NCBI GenBank assembly: GCA_003439945.1
Contig: QVRM01001764.1
Location: 81,001 to 145,000 of the forward strand
Direction of reading: 5' to 3'
Length of the DNA stretch: 64,000 nt
Source: Dermanyssus gallinae
Taxonomy: Eukaryota > Arthropoda > Arachnida > Mesostigmata > Dermanyssidae
Positions within the stretch are counted from its first letter, which is position 1, and every line of letters begins with the position of its first letter. Below the pieces are notes generated by a model that was not told where the DNA came from, did not search any database, and saw only the letters and a program-made list of their open reading frames with translations. Of the stretch, positions 10,924 through 22,674 are shown one piece after another. The position numbers were made by a program, and so were the translations under genes.

Positions 10924-12307
10924 CAGTCCCCGAGAAAAGTATACAGCTACCCATGTTTGCTGCATTACACACATTTATTATATCCAATCGTGTAAATACT
11001 ACAGTGATACCCGCTCGTAGAGTAACAGCGGAAACTTCCATAACAATTTGAGGTGTTGGATTACTGTAAATTACAATATTTCTACATTTGGCACAGCTAC
11101 ACCGCGAAAAAAAATCTACAGCCACTAGCAAGATGTATGTTTTAGCGAGTGAATTATTAGCGGAATAACGACGTTTGGGCTCATTTAAAGACTCGACGGA
11201 GGGAAGACACATCGAGTGCACTGCACTCAGCAACTATACTTAAAACTCAGTAAACTTCCCGTTGGATGACCTCAAAAATGTGGTCTAGTATAGCTTTGAA
11301 CAAGTTTCGAATGACGTCCTGTGAGAATTCGCTTCAAGCCTTCACAATTGTTTTTTAGTTCTACCTGGTTTGAAAATTGTTTTTCTTTGGTGTAAACTTA
11401 TCGGGCGAGCCAGCTCCACACATTCTTGATGGTATTAATATATTTTATTTACTGCAGGCCAGCGTAGGGCCTCAATGTGACGTTGTTTGAACCAGCTTCC
11501 GATCATCCGATATCGTGCTGAAAGACGAACTCTGGCCCTTCCCTCAGTTTAAAATGCACCGATTGCCATTTTAGTAGATCCCTATAGCGCGTCGAATTAA
11601 CACGACTGTCTAAAAACACAATCAACGACATTGTATGATACCCGACAGCGGCCCAGATCACCACTGAACCGCCACCTGAGAAGTTTTACACATTTCGCAC
11701 GTTCCTTTGTACGCCGGCCGCCGCCGCAATTTCCCTTGCCGAGAGCGTAGAGTTCGACGCTTTCTTCAGAATTGCACGCTCGTTCCGCAATAGTATTTGG
11801 ACGCCCGGAACAATTTTTTTACGGCGTAATTTTCGTATAAATTTACAAGGTTGTTCACTACTTGGGAACAACGCCCAAATCGACGGGAAATTTAGCGATT
11901 AGAGAGACAAACGTCCTCATAAGCCTTGATTTGGTGCCTCTTCGTCACTCGTGAGGCGTCAGCCTAAGCCTATTGCTTCAACACAGAAACACGTCTTGTA
12001 GAAGGTCTGCCTTTGTTTCTGTTGAAACGAGAAATGAACCCAAAGGTCGTTATTCTGCTTAATTCACTCGCTAAGACTTGAATCTTGCTAGTGGCTTTAT
12101 ATATATTTATTTGCGGTGTAGCTGCGTCAAATATAGATATCTCGTGTTTCAAAGTAATCCAAGATCTCACATGTCGATGGAAGTCTCCGCTGTTTCTATG
12201 AGCATGTAGCACAGTAGTATTTGCACGATAGATTACAACAAATTCGTGTAATGTGGCAAACGTTAAAAAAAAAAAAAACAAGTGGCAGTATGCTTTTTAG
12301 GGGACTG
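10924..12307 (-). mobile_element. Tc1-like DNA transposon relic with long inverted arms
   Basis: The two ends are inverted copies of each other: CAGTCCCC at 10924 and its complement ending at 12307, each touching a TA-rich run. The similarity extends about 260-290 bp inward on each side. Between the arms the minus strand encodes broken Tc1 transposase pieces: a STLSAREIAAAAGV helix-turn-helix near 11700-11750, GGGSVVIWAAVG near 11650-11680, FVFQHDI (second catalytic Asp) near 11520, SWFKQRHIEALRWPA, then NVWSWL. Frameshifts separate these pieces, so it is inactive. Total length is about 1.38 kb. A sister copy on the other strand begins at 16389. Confidence 0.8.
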
Positions 12308-12309
12308 TA

Positions 12310-12340
<31 letters not shown>
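12310..12340. repeat. (TA)n microsatellite
   Basis: Short TA run immediately outside the Tc1-like element end, consistent with insertion at a TA target. Confidence 0.9.
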
Positions 12341-12344
12341 CGAC

Positions 12345-12680
12345 TCCTTAGCCCTTTCTATGGTCGGTGGCGGCGCTTCCGAAGCTGGTTATGCAGCTCA
12401 CCTTACGGAGACTAACAAGTTAAGAAAATACTCATCAATCGGCTATCCCCACGAATTTTGCCCTCTCGCGTTTGAAACCCTGGGTGCCCCTGGCGTTTGG
12501 ACCAAGAAACTAATTCGCAACGTCGGAACCTTGTTAAACCTGTCATCCGGTGATAACAGGTCGTCGTCCTTTTTCAAGCAACGTCTGGATTTTTATATAC
12601 AACGTGGAAATGCGGCCTCCGTTCGGGGCACGCGAGAGTCACAATACGCGCTTAACATTGACTTAACCAATCCATCGTGA
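12345..12680 (+). mobile_element. LINE 3'-end relic
   Basis: An open frame of about 110 codons reads KYSSIGYPHEFCPLAFETLG, then LNLSSGDNRSSSFFKQRLDF and IQRGNAASVRGT before a stop at 12678-12680. The combination of an F-x-P-x-A-x-E-T-x-G block, an R-x3-FF-x-QRL block and IQRGNA-S-x-x-GT is the usual C-terminus of a large group of animal LINE polymerases. Only the last part is present, as expected for a 5'-truncated insertion. The mariner element begins 14 bp later. Confidence 0.75.
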
Positions 12681-12693
12681 TATGTGTAACATA

Positions 12694-14010
12694 CGAGGTG
12701 TGTTCAAAAAGTATCGCGACTTTTGAATTTTCGCGGGTTACGTATATTCGAATTTCGATTTTTTGTGGCGTTATGTTGGTACTCATGTCTCTCACTTATG
12801 CCGACAAGCTCGGCCATTTTGAATGTTCACTTAATTGTTGACAGCTGCTTTGCTTGCACGTGTTTTGGATCGTCTTCTATTTTTACCTATTCAAAAAATG
12901 GATCAAAGAACCTGTATCAAATTTTGTGTGAAAAACGAAATTAAGTGCGCGGATGCATTCCGAATGTTGACTGTGGCATACGGAGAAGCTACCTTGGACC
13001 GAAGCAACGTTTATCGGTGGTACAAAATGTTCTCAGAAGGCCGAGAAGATGTGAACGACGAAGAGCGTGCCGGACGCCCGAGCACTTCAACAACAGACGA
13101 AAAAATTAATGAAGTGGAGAAAATGGTATTGGCCAATCGTCGAATCACCGTTAGAGAAGTTGCTGAGGACCTAAACATATCAATTGGCTCGTGCCATTCG
13201 ATTTTTATCAATGATTTGGGCATGAGACGGGTCGCCGCGAAATTCGTACCAAAATTGCTCAATTGCGACCAAAAACAGCATCGCATGAACATTGCTAATG
13301 AGATGTTGGACTCTGTCCGCGACGACCCAAATTTGCTCCAGAGGGTCATAACTGGTGACGAATCGTGGGTTTATGGTTATGACGTGGAAACCAAAGCTCA
13401 ATCATCTCAATGGAAGCTGCCGCACGAACCAAGACCGAAAAAAGCGCGCCAAGTTCGGTCGAATGTGAAAGTTTTGCTGACAGTTTTCTTCGATTGCAGG
13501 GGCGTGGTGCATCATGAGTTCTTGCCACAGGGTAGAACGGTCAATAAGGAATATTACCTGCAAGTTATGCGCAATTTGCGCGAAGCAATCCGCCAGAAAC
13601 GCCCGGATTTGTGGAAGAACAAAAATTGGCTTTTGCACCACGATAACGCCCCTGCTCACACATCGTTGCTTGTGCGCGAGTTTTTGGCCAAAAACAACAC
13701 ACTAATGATGCCGCAGCCACCGTATTCCCCAGATCTGGCCCCCTGTGACTTTTTCTTGTTCCCTAAACTGAAGAGGCCCATGAAAGGACGACGTTACGCT
13801 ACGCTTGACGAGATAAAGACGGCATCGGAGGAGCTGAACAAAATAAAAAAAAATGTTTTTTTGAAGTGCTTCGAAGATTGGAAAAACCGTTGGCACAAGT
13901 GTATAATATCTCATGGGGATTACTTTGAAGGGGACAAAATAGATATTCATGAATAAATGAATATTTTTTGAAAAAACACAAAAGTCGCGATACTTTTTGA
14001 ACACACCTCG
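12694..14010 (+). mobile_element. Complete mariner transposon
   Basis: The element is 1317 bp and is bounded by TA dinucleotides (12692-12693 and 14011-14012), the expected target duplication. Its terminal inverted repeats, 12694-12725 and 13979-14010, are identical over 32 bp, beginning CGAGGTGTGTTCAAAAAGTA. It carries one transposase gene with no frameshift or internal stop. Perfect ends plus an open gene suggest a recent, possibly still active copy. The terminal sequence places it in mariner proper, but I do not assign the subfamily. Confidence 0.95.
12898..13956 (+). CDS. Mariner transposase
   Basis: The product is 352 residues, close to the 345-350 usual for mariner transposases. It excises and reinserts the surrounding element by binding its inverted repeats. 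The start at 12898 gives MDQRTCIKFC, the normal N-terminus. An upstream in-frame ATG at 12835 would add 21 residues with no counterpart in the family. The N-terminal third holds two helix-turn-helix regions joined by AGRPSTS. The catalytic triad is D154 in TGDESW, D249 in HHDNAPAH and D284 in YSPDLAPCDFF, so the last two are separated by 34 residues, the DD34D mariner signature. The WVPHEL dimer-linker motif is altered to WKLPHEP. No stop or frameshift interrupts the frame. It has a 5' untranslated stretch of about 200 bp inside the element. Confidence 0.95.
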   Translation: MDQRTCIKFCVKNEIKCADAFRMLTVAYGEATLDRSNVYRWYKMFSEGREDVNDEERAGRPSTSTTDEKINEVEKMVLANRRITVREVAEDLNISIGSCHSIFINDLGMRRVAAKFVPKLLNCDQKQHRMNIANEMLDSVRDDPNLLQRVITGDESWVYGYDVETKAQSSQWKLPHEPRPKKARQVRSNVKVLLTVFFDCRGVVHHEFLPQGRTVNKEYYLQVMRNLREAIRQKRPDLWKNKNWLLHHDNAPAHTSLLVREFLAKNNTLMMPQPPYSPDLAPCDFFLFPKLKRPMKGRRYATLDEIKTASEELNKIKKNVFLKCFEDWKNRWHKCIISHGDYFEGDKIDIHE

Positions 14011-14055
14011 TATACCTAATGTATTATACAAAAATAAATCATAACTTCTGTAATA

Positions 14056-14057
<2 letters not shown>

Positions 14058-14088
<31 letters not shown>

Positions 14089-14089
14089 G
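14058..14089. repeat. (TA)n microsatellite
   Basis: Short TA run between the intact mariner and the minus-strand mariner relic. Confidence 0.9.
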
Positions 14090-14125
14090 GATCGATAGCC
14101 GGAATTTCTAATATAGATTATAAGT

Positions 14126-14600
14126 TTATTCTTCCAAAGTGTTTTTGTTTCCTTCAAAATATCTCCCGCCCGCTGCAATACGCTAGTAACACCTTTTTAC
14201 ACGCGTCTTTCCAAATCGAGCTGAGTTGCTTCTGCGAATTTTCCTTTTCTCTTATATAGTCTCGAAACGTTGTCCCTTCAATTCGTTTAGCCGTGGAAAC
14301 TGGAACAGGTCGCGCGGAGCCAGTCCAGGCAACTAGGGAGTTTACGGAAATCTAGGAGTAAACATTTTCGCCGAGTATTCTGAAATCAGTAACGATGTGT
14401 GTGCCGGTGCGTCGTCGTGATGGAGAATCCAAGCGTTGTTCGCCCAGAGTTTATGCCTTTTACGCCGAAAGTTCTTGCACAATCTTCTTACAATTTTGCG
14501 GTAGGATTCCCTATTAACCGTAGAAGCCGATTTATTTTTGGTAAAAAAAAATTAAAATAAATCATGGTATTGGAACTGCTTTGTCTGAATTTCTTCGATT
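14126..14600 (-). mobile_element. Decayed mariner, second family, C-terminal half
   Basis: On the minus strand the frame reads RKIVRRLCKNFRRKRHKLWA, then HHDDAPAHTSLLISEYSAKM (second catalytic Asp), a damaged PGLAPRDLFQFPRL block (third Asp) and, after frameshifts, RYFEGNKNTLEE before a stop at 14126-14128. The ending and the overall wording match the relic at 18700-19475 rather than the intact mariner next door, so this is a different mariner family. It has several in-frame stops and no clear inverted repeats. Confidence 0.75.
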
Positions 14601-16388
14601 GACTTTGGCCGAATCATTTTAGGTGCAAGGAAGCCTGGGCCTCCCATTATCTTGGACGCCAACAGAAAAAATGGTGCGGATAACCCACGCCAGGGTCTTT
14701 CAATCATTTTTTAGTCTCTATAAACCTGGAAACATGACCTGCTTAGCTGGCACTTCCACCGATTATCGAGGGGGCTAATGAGGTGGTAAAGTTGTGTTCC
14801 AAACAAGCATGCGGCCACGCTCAAAGGGGCCTTGAAAAGCGGGCAGATATTAATGTCGTAGCGTAATAGCGGAGTGACGTGCTCTTTCGCTTGCACCCAG
14901 GACGCATTCGAATTAACATATTTTCGCAGAACCAAGAACCTTAACTAGGTTAATCTGGAAGGCCAATATACATATATTTTTCTAACTATTTTTGTACTCT
15001 CACAGAATATCTTTTAAGTCGACGGGACGATGTGATGAAGATTACTAGTGACCATATATAAGCACCAAGCATAGATAAATATTTTCTCGTTTAAACCTTT
15101 ATCTTGTTACGAAGAGGATGATGGCGATTACTAGTTACAAGGATATGTTGCAGTCCATTATTTCTTTACAGGTCCGATTGCGACGACCGCTGAATACCTC
15201 TACATTTTATATTTATTTTCCGTATATTACATTATGTATGCGGGACACATATCACGAAGGATTAGCTAAGCCAATGTGCCTAGCAGGTGTGTATTGTGAC
15301 TATCGCGTGTCCGTTTTGTTTAGGCTAGGCCGTGCAGCCTTCAGGAGTGTGCCCCAAACGGAGACCGCATTTCCACGTTGTATGTCAAAATCAAGACGTT
15401 GTTTAAAAAAGGACGACGATCTGCTATTTATTTACTTTTGATGTTCTATTTATCTACATTGCATATAAACAATGACAATGTAAATAAATAGAAGCCATAG
15501 GTGGCGTTCCTTCAGACCAATGTGTGAGTTTATATTAAGACGGCATTGAACAGCTTTAAACAGAAGGTTGAAATGTCTACTGGATTCCACATACCTTGCG
15601 GATTTTGTCGGGGGTTCCAGTTCGCGCACACCTTAACATTTGAAACGCCTTAGTGGATTTCCCCAGTCGAAACTGTCAACACTGAATGGAACGGTAATTT
15701 CATAGCCGGTTGTCCGGCAGAACGGTGTCAACGGCCCAAAAGACGACAACATTATCAGTGTATGTATGCAAAGATTTCGTTTAACGCGTCCATGCGTGCA
15801 TCATTTGAACGTGCAACTGTCTTCTGCTCTAGCAGAAGCTACCGATAGATTGATCGTTGTGACTCGTGTTTTCGAGCACGCTCGTAGTGCCTATAGCCAC
15901 AATAAACCAGGTTCTACTAACCTTCAATGCACGTGGTTTTGCCCTGCGGCGTGCGCCAGTGAGGTCATGTCTGTGTTGTCCACGAGAGTGACTGTGTGGA
16001 ATGTGTAGTAAAAGCAGTCGAAGACGCCTCGCAGTGCAGTAGAACATTGTGGTTCGCATGGATAATATTATATAAAACGTTATATATACGTACAGTGCGT
16101 AGGCATATGGCACCGTCTACGGAACACATCATATTTGTTTTTTATGCGTTTTATTTACAGTATCTTATGTGTATTAAAACATTATAGTCGTGTAGTTCGT
16201 AAGGCTAAAAGCCCATGTACGCAGCACTGGAACATCCAATACATATGATTTATTTTTCTTTTCATCTTCTAAGCACCGTGTTACCTGCATATACACCCGT
16301 GAAACGTCAGCAAAGGAAAATGACAGTAAGAACAACAAAGCTTAAATTGCGCAGGAAATGTATTCAGAATTTGATATATATATACATA
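14601..16388. other. No gene recognised, one long hairpin
   Basis: Nothing coding is supported. The stretch contains an 18-bp inverted repeat with one mismatch and a 14-nt loop at 15444-15493. Confidence 0.5.
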
Positions 16389-17415
16389 CAGTCCCTGAAA
16401 AAAAATATAGGGCTACCCATTTTTGCCACATTTCAGGCATTTATTATAATCAATCGTGTGAAGATCACAGTGATACATCTTTACAGAGTAACAACGAAGA
16501 CTTCCATCGACATTTGGGGTCTCTGATTACTTTGAACCATGCAATTTCCACATTCAGCACAGCTACACCGCGAAAAAATGATAATGTCACTAGCAAGATG
16601 CATGTCTTAACAAGTGAAATAAGCAGAATAATGACGTTTGGGCTCATTTAACGGCTCGACAGAAACAAAGGCAGACCTCCTACCAGAAGTTTTTTTCTTT
16701 GTTGAAACGATAGACAATTGCGGCATCGGCCGACGTGCAAACGAAAGTGTGAAATGTGCAAAGCTTCCTCAGGAAGACACATTGGCAAAAATACACAAGA
16801 AAAAACAACAATTGACCGCTGACCGATGAAAGCTCGTCTTGACTTTGCTCACGATAAAATGTCATGGACCACTGAGTGCCCACGATACGATGTCATGGAC
16901 CACTGAATGACACAGAGTGCTCTTTTCGGATGAAAAAGGTTTAATTTTGATGAATTGGATCGATTTTACTATTATTCGCACGATGTCCGCAAGGAAGAAC
17001 AAATTTTGTCAAAACGTGACTCAGGTGGCGGATCAGTGGTGATCTGGGCTGCTGTCGGGTATTATACAAAGTCGTCGATTGTGTTTTTACTGCGCATTTT
17101 AAGCTGATGGGAGGGCCAGACGTCGTTTTTACACACGATAACGCCCCGATTCACACTGCCAGGCTGATCGGAAGCTGGTTCGACCAACGTCACATTGAAG
17201 TCCTTCGCTGGCCTGCACTCTCACCTGATCTTAATATGATTCAGATTGTGTGGAGCTGGCTCGACCAATAAGTTTACACCGATAAAAAAAAAAATTCGAG
17301 ACTTAGGACGAGCTCTTGCAGAACGTCATCCAAAATTTGTTTAACACTATACCAAACCGCACTTTTGAGGTTATCCGACTTAATGGGAAGTTCACTGAGT
17401 ATGAAGTATAGTTGC
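16389..17415 (+). mobile_element. Tc1-like transposon relic, second copy
   Basis: This copy starts with TA then CAGTCCCTGAAAAAA at 16389. Its first 270 bp match both arms of the element at 10924-12307. After the arm come GRPP-like and CKRKCEMCK fragments, then GGGSVVIWAAVGYYTKSSIV at about 17025-17085, VFTHDNAPIHTARLIGSWF at about 17130-17185 (second Asp), QRHIEVLRWPALSPDLN (third Asp) and IVWSWLDQ before a stop. The final part resembles the other copy up to about 17415, but the 3' inverted arm is missing. Stops and frameshifts make it inactive. Confidence 0.8.
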
Positions 17416-17449
17416 TAAATGCCGTGAAATTTGCCTAAATGCCGTTAAT

Positions 17450-17714
17450 CCGCTTAATTAATTTGTTAAAACAGGTCAGAGTCTTCTCAGTCTTTCGAGA
17501 CACTGCCGGGGCCTTTAATGGTCTCAGTCACTTTTCTCTTCTGCAAGTGCCGCAGGTGTTTGAATGTTCGAACGAATACAGTTCATTAGTTCCGCTTGTA
17601 CCTAGCCTCAGGAACTCAGACTGGGAATATTTAGTCAGACGAGTCTTTATGGAGATCCGTAGACATCAGTACCCCCAAGGTTCTGTGCTCAGGCCTTTAC
17701 TGTTTTTTTACTAA
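17450..17714 (+). mobile_element. LINE reverse transcriptase relic
   Basis: The open frame contains DTAGAFNGLSHFSLL, resembling the D-x3-AFD-x-V-x-H box, then SDWEYLVRR and QYPQGSVLRPLLF, resembling the PQGSVLGPLLF box of non-LTR reverse transcriptases. The catalytic Asp of the first box has been replaced by Asn. The frame ends right after the PQG box. Confidence 0.65.
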
Positions 17715-18690
17715 TTTGTACCTGCCGCATGTTACCACGCTGGGCTTTTAGATGACTTAGTATATTATTCCCTGTGATGTTTTCCTCCTTCGTCCGTTTT
17801 GGTCACTTACATTTGTAGGGCCTTTAGTGACCTTTAGTAATTAAAATGTTTAGTCAGCAAGCCCTTGCTACTGTACTTTTTCAACCCCTTAATCAAACGG
17901 AAACGTCCACCTCAAACTTATGAGAACTGAACCAGACGATTAACCTAGATCTCCACTGCCAATATCGAAACGCGTTTACACTTAGTGAAGTGGAAATATA
18001 ACAGTCGACCTCATGTGAGTATTATTAACGTTGGGATTGAAACTTATAACTCAAGCCTTTCGGAGACGTCTAAATATAGTTAAAACTTCTTTGTCTCCAA
18101 GAAACGAGACGTTTACAAAAAATGATCAAAAAGATAGATAGTGTATGGCAAGATGTCCTTGATTGAGGGAGAAACTATATTGATGCTAAAATAAACCCGC
18201 ATGTTCTTGCAAATTCAAAAACTGCGAGAGCCTTTGCATAATAATTATGTATTGGGTGTTTTTTATTAATATTATTATTACATTATTATATTAGTTTAGT
18301 GCACTAATATTGTATATATATATATATATATTTATAGTCGTTAAATGGACCGAAGGAATACGAACAGCAGCATTTGCTGAGGTTACAACTAATTGTATTT
18401 TATTAACGTATTTCGCTCTGCCAGACTGGGGAGAACTAACCGATCTGAACTGCATGCTCTCACAATATGGATACATTTATACAAACAAACACATAATTTA
18501 TGGTACTGTGGTCGGTCTATGGCGGGAGAGCCGTAGTTAAGGCAACATCGGAATATATATATATATATATATAGAAGTAAACTAGTTCTGTTAAACTAAA
18601 CTGTGTTTTTTTCTTTATTTAAGCGAAATCACTAAGGTATTCCAGTTTATTTAGTTTGGAAACGTCATTCATCAACTACACACATGCAAA
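17715..18690. other. Non-coding with two short (TA)n runs
   Basis: TA runs occur at about 18312-18330 and 18553-18572. No gene is supported. Confidence 0.5.
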
Positions 18691-18699
18691 ATTTCGCGC

Positions 18700-19475
18700 C
18701 AATCGATAGTGGCGCCTATATTTTTAGTTTGGTTTAAAGACGTACAGAAAACGTGGTTCGGTGATTTTTTAATAGCCAAACATGGAGAGTCGGGAAGATC
18801 TTCGACATCAATAGCGAAAGAAAAGTACAAAAAAGTGATATCACACTTAACAGTGTATAGTTGCCGAATTACTATCAGGAAGATAACTGAGGAATTGGAG
18901 ATAACTTTTAGACAGCCCAGTTGCGAGTGTCTTGACCGGTATTTTACCGTCAGAAGAATAAACGCCCGTTGCACCCTGAACCACCAGGCTGGATTGCTTC
19001 AAAGAATGCTTACATGGGACGATTCATGGGTATATGGTTACGACATCAAGACCAAAGCCCAATCCTCCCAGTGGTACTTACAAGGATTAAGCTGATTAAA
19101 AAAATAACAGAGCATGCCCAGTACCAAGGTTCTTTTAAGTGTTTTTTCGACCTCAAGGGAATCATCTCCCAGGAATGTTTATTGCCTGGTTGTACGGTCA
19201 ATAAGAAATACTACCCTAAAATTTAAAGAGGATATTGACGCAACCTCTACGTTTATCGGAGCTTGCTCCGTGCGACTTTTCCTGTTCCTACGAATAAAGA
19301 AATTTGAAACAACAACATTTCAAGACTGTAGAGTAGATGAAGAAAAACAACTCAACTCGATTCCGAAAGACGCGTTTAAAAATTGGTCCGAAGAATGGAA
19401 AAGAAGGTGGCACAGGTGTATTACAGCGGGCCAGAACTATTTTAAAGGGAACAGAAACACTTTGAAAGTCTAAGT
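18700..19475 (+). mobile_element. Decayed mariner, second family
   Basis: Pieces of a mariner transposase occur in order across frames: ESGRSSTS linker, CRITIRKITEELEI (helix-turn-helix), TWDDSWVYGYD (first Asp kept, changed from TGDESW), TKAQSSQW, then LLPGCTVNKKYYPKI, a deletion that removes the second and third Asp, and WSEEWKRRWHRCITAGQNYF with a KGNRNTLKV end. The end resembles the relic at 14126. Internal deletion and frameshifts make it a fossil. Confidence 0.75.
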
Positions 19476-21510
19476 AAACATAATTTTTTTCTAATTATGT
19501 ATCAGACTTTTTCGATCCATTATTGTGTGTATAGAATTAGCTACACAAAGGCGTACACATAACAACTGCCCTCTGTTAACGTTATGGTCTGAAATAGGCC
19601 GAATCAATTATTAGTAAATCCAACTATAAATGTTCCTTTATTTTTGCGACTGCACTGCGTCGTTTTGTGAGTGAAAGGACAATGGCGCCTACAGACTTCC
19701 GTTTATGTGAAACTATGCTATTTCGCTTTCACGAACGCGTGAACGATGCGCCTGCTTCGATGCAGAACATTGGTGCTGCTGTCACGAAGCCCACACAGTG
19801 TGCGGGGCCGTACCACAATGCGGGTTTGATCGCTTTCTTGATCTTTTGTAGTAGAGATTTTGATGTGATCACAGATCTGCCAAGGTTCTCGGACACGAAA
19901 TCGGCCCTCTACAATGTTCACAAACGAAAAAACTGCTCTCGGAGATTTTAGTGCACATTGACATCCGATGTGCAGAGACCGTCGTGCACATCGTCAATGC
20001 GTCGCATAGATGCGTTTACTAAAATCTAACTAGCTGTAATTAGGTTAATTGTGCCGTTGGATAGATGTAGCAGAGGCCCACCGAACGCGCCGTAACACCT
20101 AATCGCCCAAACACGTGCGTGCTTCTTTTCGAACAAAACAAAGAACATCCACTTGGGAAATAAAAACGTGAGTTCCGGCGATGAGAAGTAGATCGTCTAC
20201 TTCGTAACGCACTCAAATAAGGCATCTAATAAAAGAGAAAAAGTTTTTGTCAAATCAACGCACCAGACCCAAATACTGCTGCAAGAGCAGGCTCTGATGC
20301 TAAGAACTGCAGCGGTGAAGATGCGGCGTGTTTGGTAGGGAAAGGCGTAGTGTGCGGAAACTCTTCTACTACTAAAATAGTCTTAGATACTCTCGACCTC
20401 GTCTACTAAAATTCTCTGATTTGAAGGATGCCGACCTAAGCGGCCCGAGCTGTGCCATCGTAGAGGCTTCGCTTGCCATGATGAAAACGTATCTGTAGCT
20501 ATTTTAGCCACAAATTGCCGGATTTTGCCTAAAGATTGTACCCCACTCCCCTTCTAGTCCTTACCGCGATCTTTGAGATCTGTTTCGTTTATTCCGGAAT
20601 TTTGCGAAAAAAAACACATACACATATTTGAAGGTATCACAAAGGACATTTTGGTAACTTTTTTGCACCCAAAATACAAGAAATTATACAAAGATAAGCC
20701 TTTTGATTAGGGAAGAACAAAGCGTTCTGACTGACAGTCGCGAAGTCTCAAAAATTATTACATAATTCGAATAAAAATTAAATCTTAACCAGAATACTGC
20801 ATAATATGGTTTAATTGTCGAAAAAACAGCTATACCACAATAAAAACAAATATGTGGTTGAAGTGTTTATTTGAAGTGTATAATGATTCGAGTCTGTCCC
20901 AGGCTCTGATTGAATCTTTTGCGCATAGCAGTGAGTGCACGGGGCTCCTGCTGTGAAGAAATACAGTAAAGAAACGACTTTAAAAGCTGCTGAGAGTTGA
21001 ATGGATGCGGTAGGTATCAACAAGCATACACTGGGTGTGCTACTAAACTGAAACATCAAAACAGCATATTTGCTGTAAATTGAAAGATGGGCCTCTCACT
21101 TTACGGGCGGTCATGTACATATAGGAGAGTATTGGCATGTATTGCCATTAGTATCGATGAGAGTATTGGCAGGCGTTGAAGCAAAGAACTGCGGAAATAG
21201 TAATTGATTCATGAGTTATAGGAGCCTCCATACAAAAGGTCGGCAATACTGTTGTGTCGAGCGTATTTACTTGCTACAAATACTGAATCACATTGAGGAG
21301 CTGGATCACCGGTTTACTGTGTAAACATCGGCATATATGACCATGTGACTGTGGAAATTCACTCTTTTTTTTTTTTTTTTTTATAAAATGTCATTTTTTC
21401 CCGAAAACATAAGCATTTGTAATGCAGTTTCGCAAATAAACCACATTCTGAATCTAAGGCTCGAACATTTCTATCTACTGCCACACAACCACGTTTGATG
21501 GCACCCCGCC
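19476..21510. other. No recognisable feature
   Basis: No exon, RNA gene or mobile element that I can name. A T homopolymer of about 18 occurs at 21365-21382. Confidence 0.5.
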
Positions 21511-22284
21511 TAACCAGGAACGTGTTCACGTGCCGAGCGAGAAACGGCGCGAGAACACCTTCTGGCCGGCAGTTCGGCGAAGCAGAGTCTTACTCAGTCG
21601 ACGCATGCAAATACTCTAACACAGAATACGCAACCCTTATTGTCAATTGAGTTATTCCGATCCGACACATGCACACAAAGATATAGTACACAGCCACGAC
21701 ATGTGCTTGCTCACGATGAATCAGCTTTGGGGGTTTTTGCCCGAGATAAGCCTCTCTTTTTAAAATAATACACTGTGCTGCATGGCATTATCGCAGGCCG
21801 TGCCCCCTCTCTCACTGATCGGCTCCAGCTAACCAACCTTAAAAAAAAGCACTAATCGGTCTCAAGAGAACAGTGTCAGAAAGCACACAGAGCTCAGTTG
21901 CCAGTCAAACTGCACAGAGGCCTTAGAGACTGTATTAAAACTTGAAAAGCAATGTTTCCGAAGTTTAATGAATATACTGCGGTCACAGTCGTAGCATCGT
22001 CCAGAGCTATGAAATCACTGAATACAACGCAACTAGCTGACAATGCACTAAACACGCCGCAAACAGAGGAAAGTCACCAAAATGTGTGGCGGACGCGATT
22101 AGCAATGATTTACACTGTATGAAAGTGAAACAATTTTTGATTGTTTCGGTTTCGCCACAGCGCACACGCAGCCTTCTCTCCAGCCAGTCGCCTCATGGCG
22201 AATGTTTGTCACCGTTAAAAACACGCTAGATTGCCAACATGCGTAAACATTACGAGGTTGACGTAGCACACATGACGGCCCCGA

Positions 22285-22289
22285 CCAAT
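22285..22289 (+). promoter_or_regulatory. Conserved CCAAT box upstream of gene A
   Basis: An ACCAATAA-x-TACGC block lies 341 bp before the proposed start codon. The same block occurs 353 bp before the start of gene B (31384). Conservation between diverged copies suggests promoter use. I see no TATA box at a standard distance. Confidence 0.35.
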
Positions 22290-22625
22290 AAATACGCGCT
22301 TCCTCTGGGCGCGACATTTTTCCCGCCCGAGTTCTTCTTGGTACTTGGACGCTGCCCATGCGGCCACCCACTGCAGGGTCTGCAGTCGGCACTATGCACT
22401 CGACAAAAATCGAACGCTGATAGTGATATTGGAAAGAAGCGTTGTTGTTTTTGTTGTTCTAAAATAGACTATTCGACTAAACGACAGCACAGGCAGTAGT
22501 CCAACGGGAGAGTGGGGTATTAGAGACGAAGGAATAACGAACTCATACGAGTAATTCATTTAGCTAAGAATAACGAAACAAAATTACACGAGGATATTGA
22601 TACATACAAGCAGGGTGCCGACGAA

Positions 22626-22674
22626 ATGACGACCCCGAACAAAGACGATCTCGCCAAATCAAAGCAGCAACGCG
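22626..22674 (+). CDS. Gene A exon 1
   Basis: ATG at 22626 opens a 16-codon exon, MTTPNKDDLAKSKQQR, ending in one base of a split codon before the donor G|GTATGT. The matching exon of gene B (31737-31794) starts with the same MTTP and ends with the same KQQR. The two differ by insertions of 3 and 6 bases only, which keeps the frame and argues for coding. The phase (1) fits the next exon at 23827, whose first two bases complete an Asp codon. I see no signal peptide. Confidence 0.6.

Noticed and set aside
13011..13705. Several ORFs antisense to the mariner transposase
   Set aside because: Shadow frames of the transposase gene.
16358..16651. 97-codon ORF as a host gene
   Set aside because: It overlaps the inverted arm of a Tc1-like element and recurs in the other copy.
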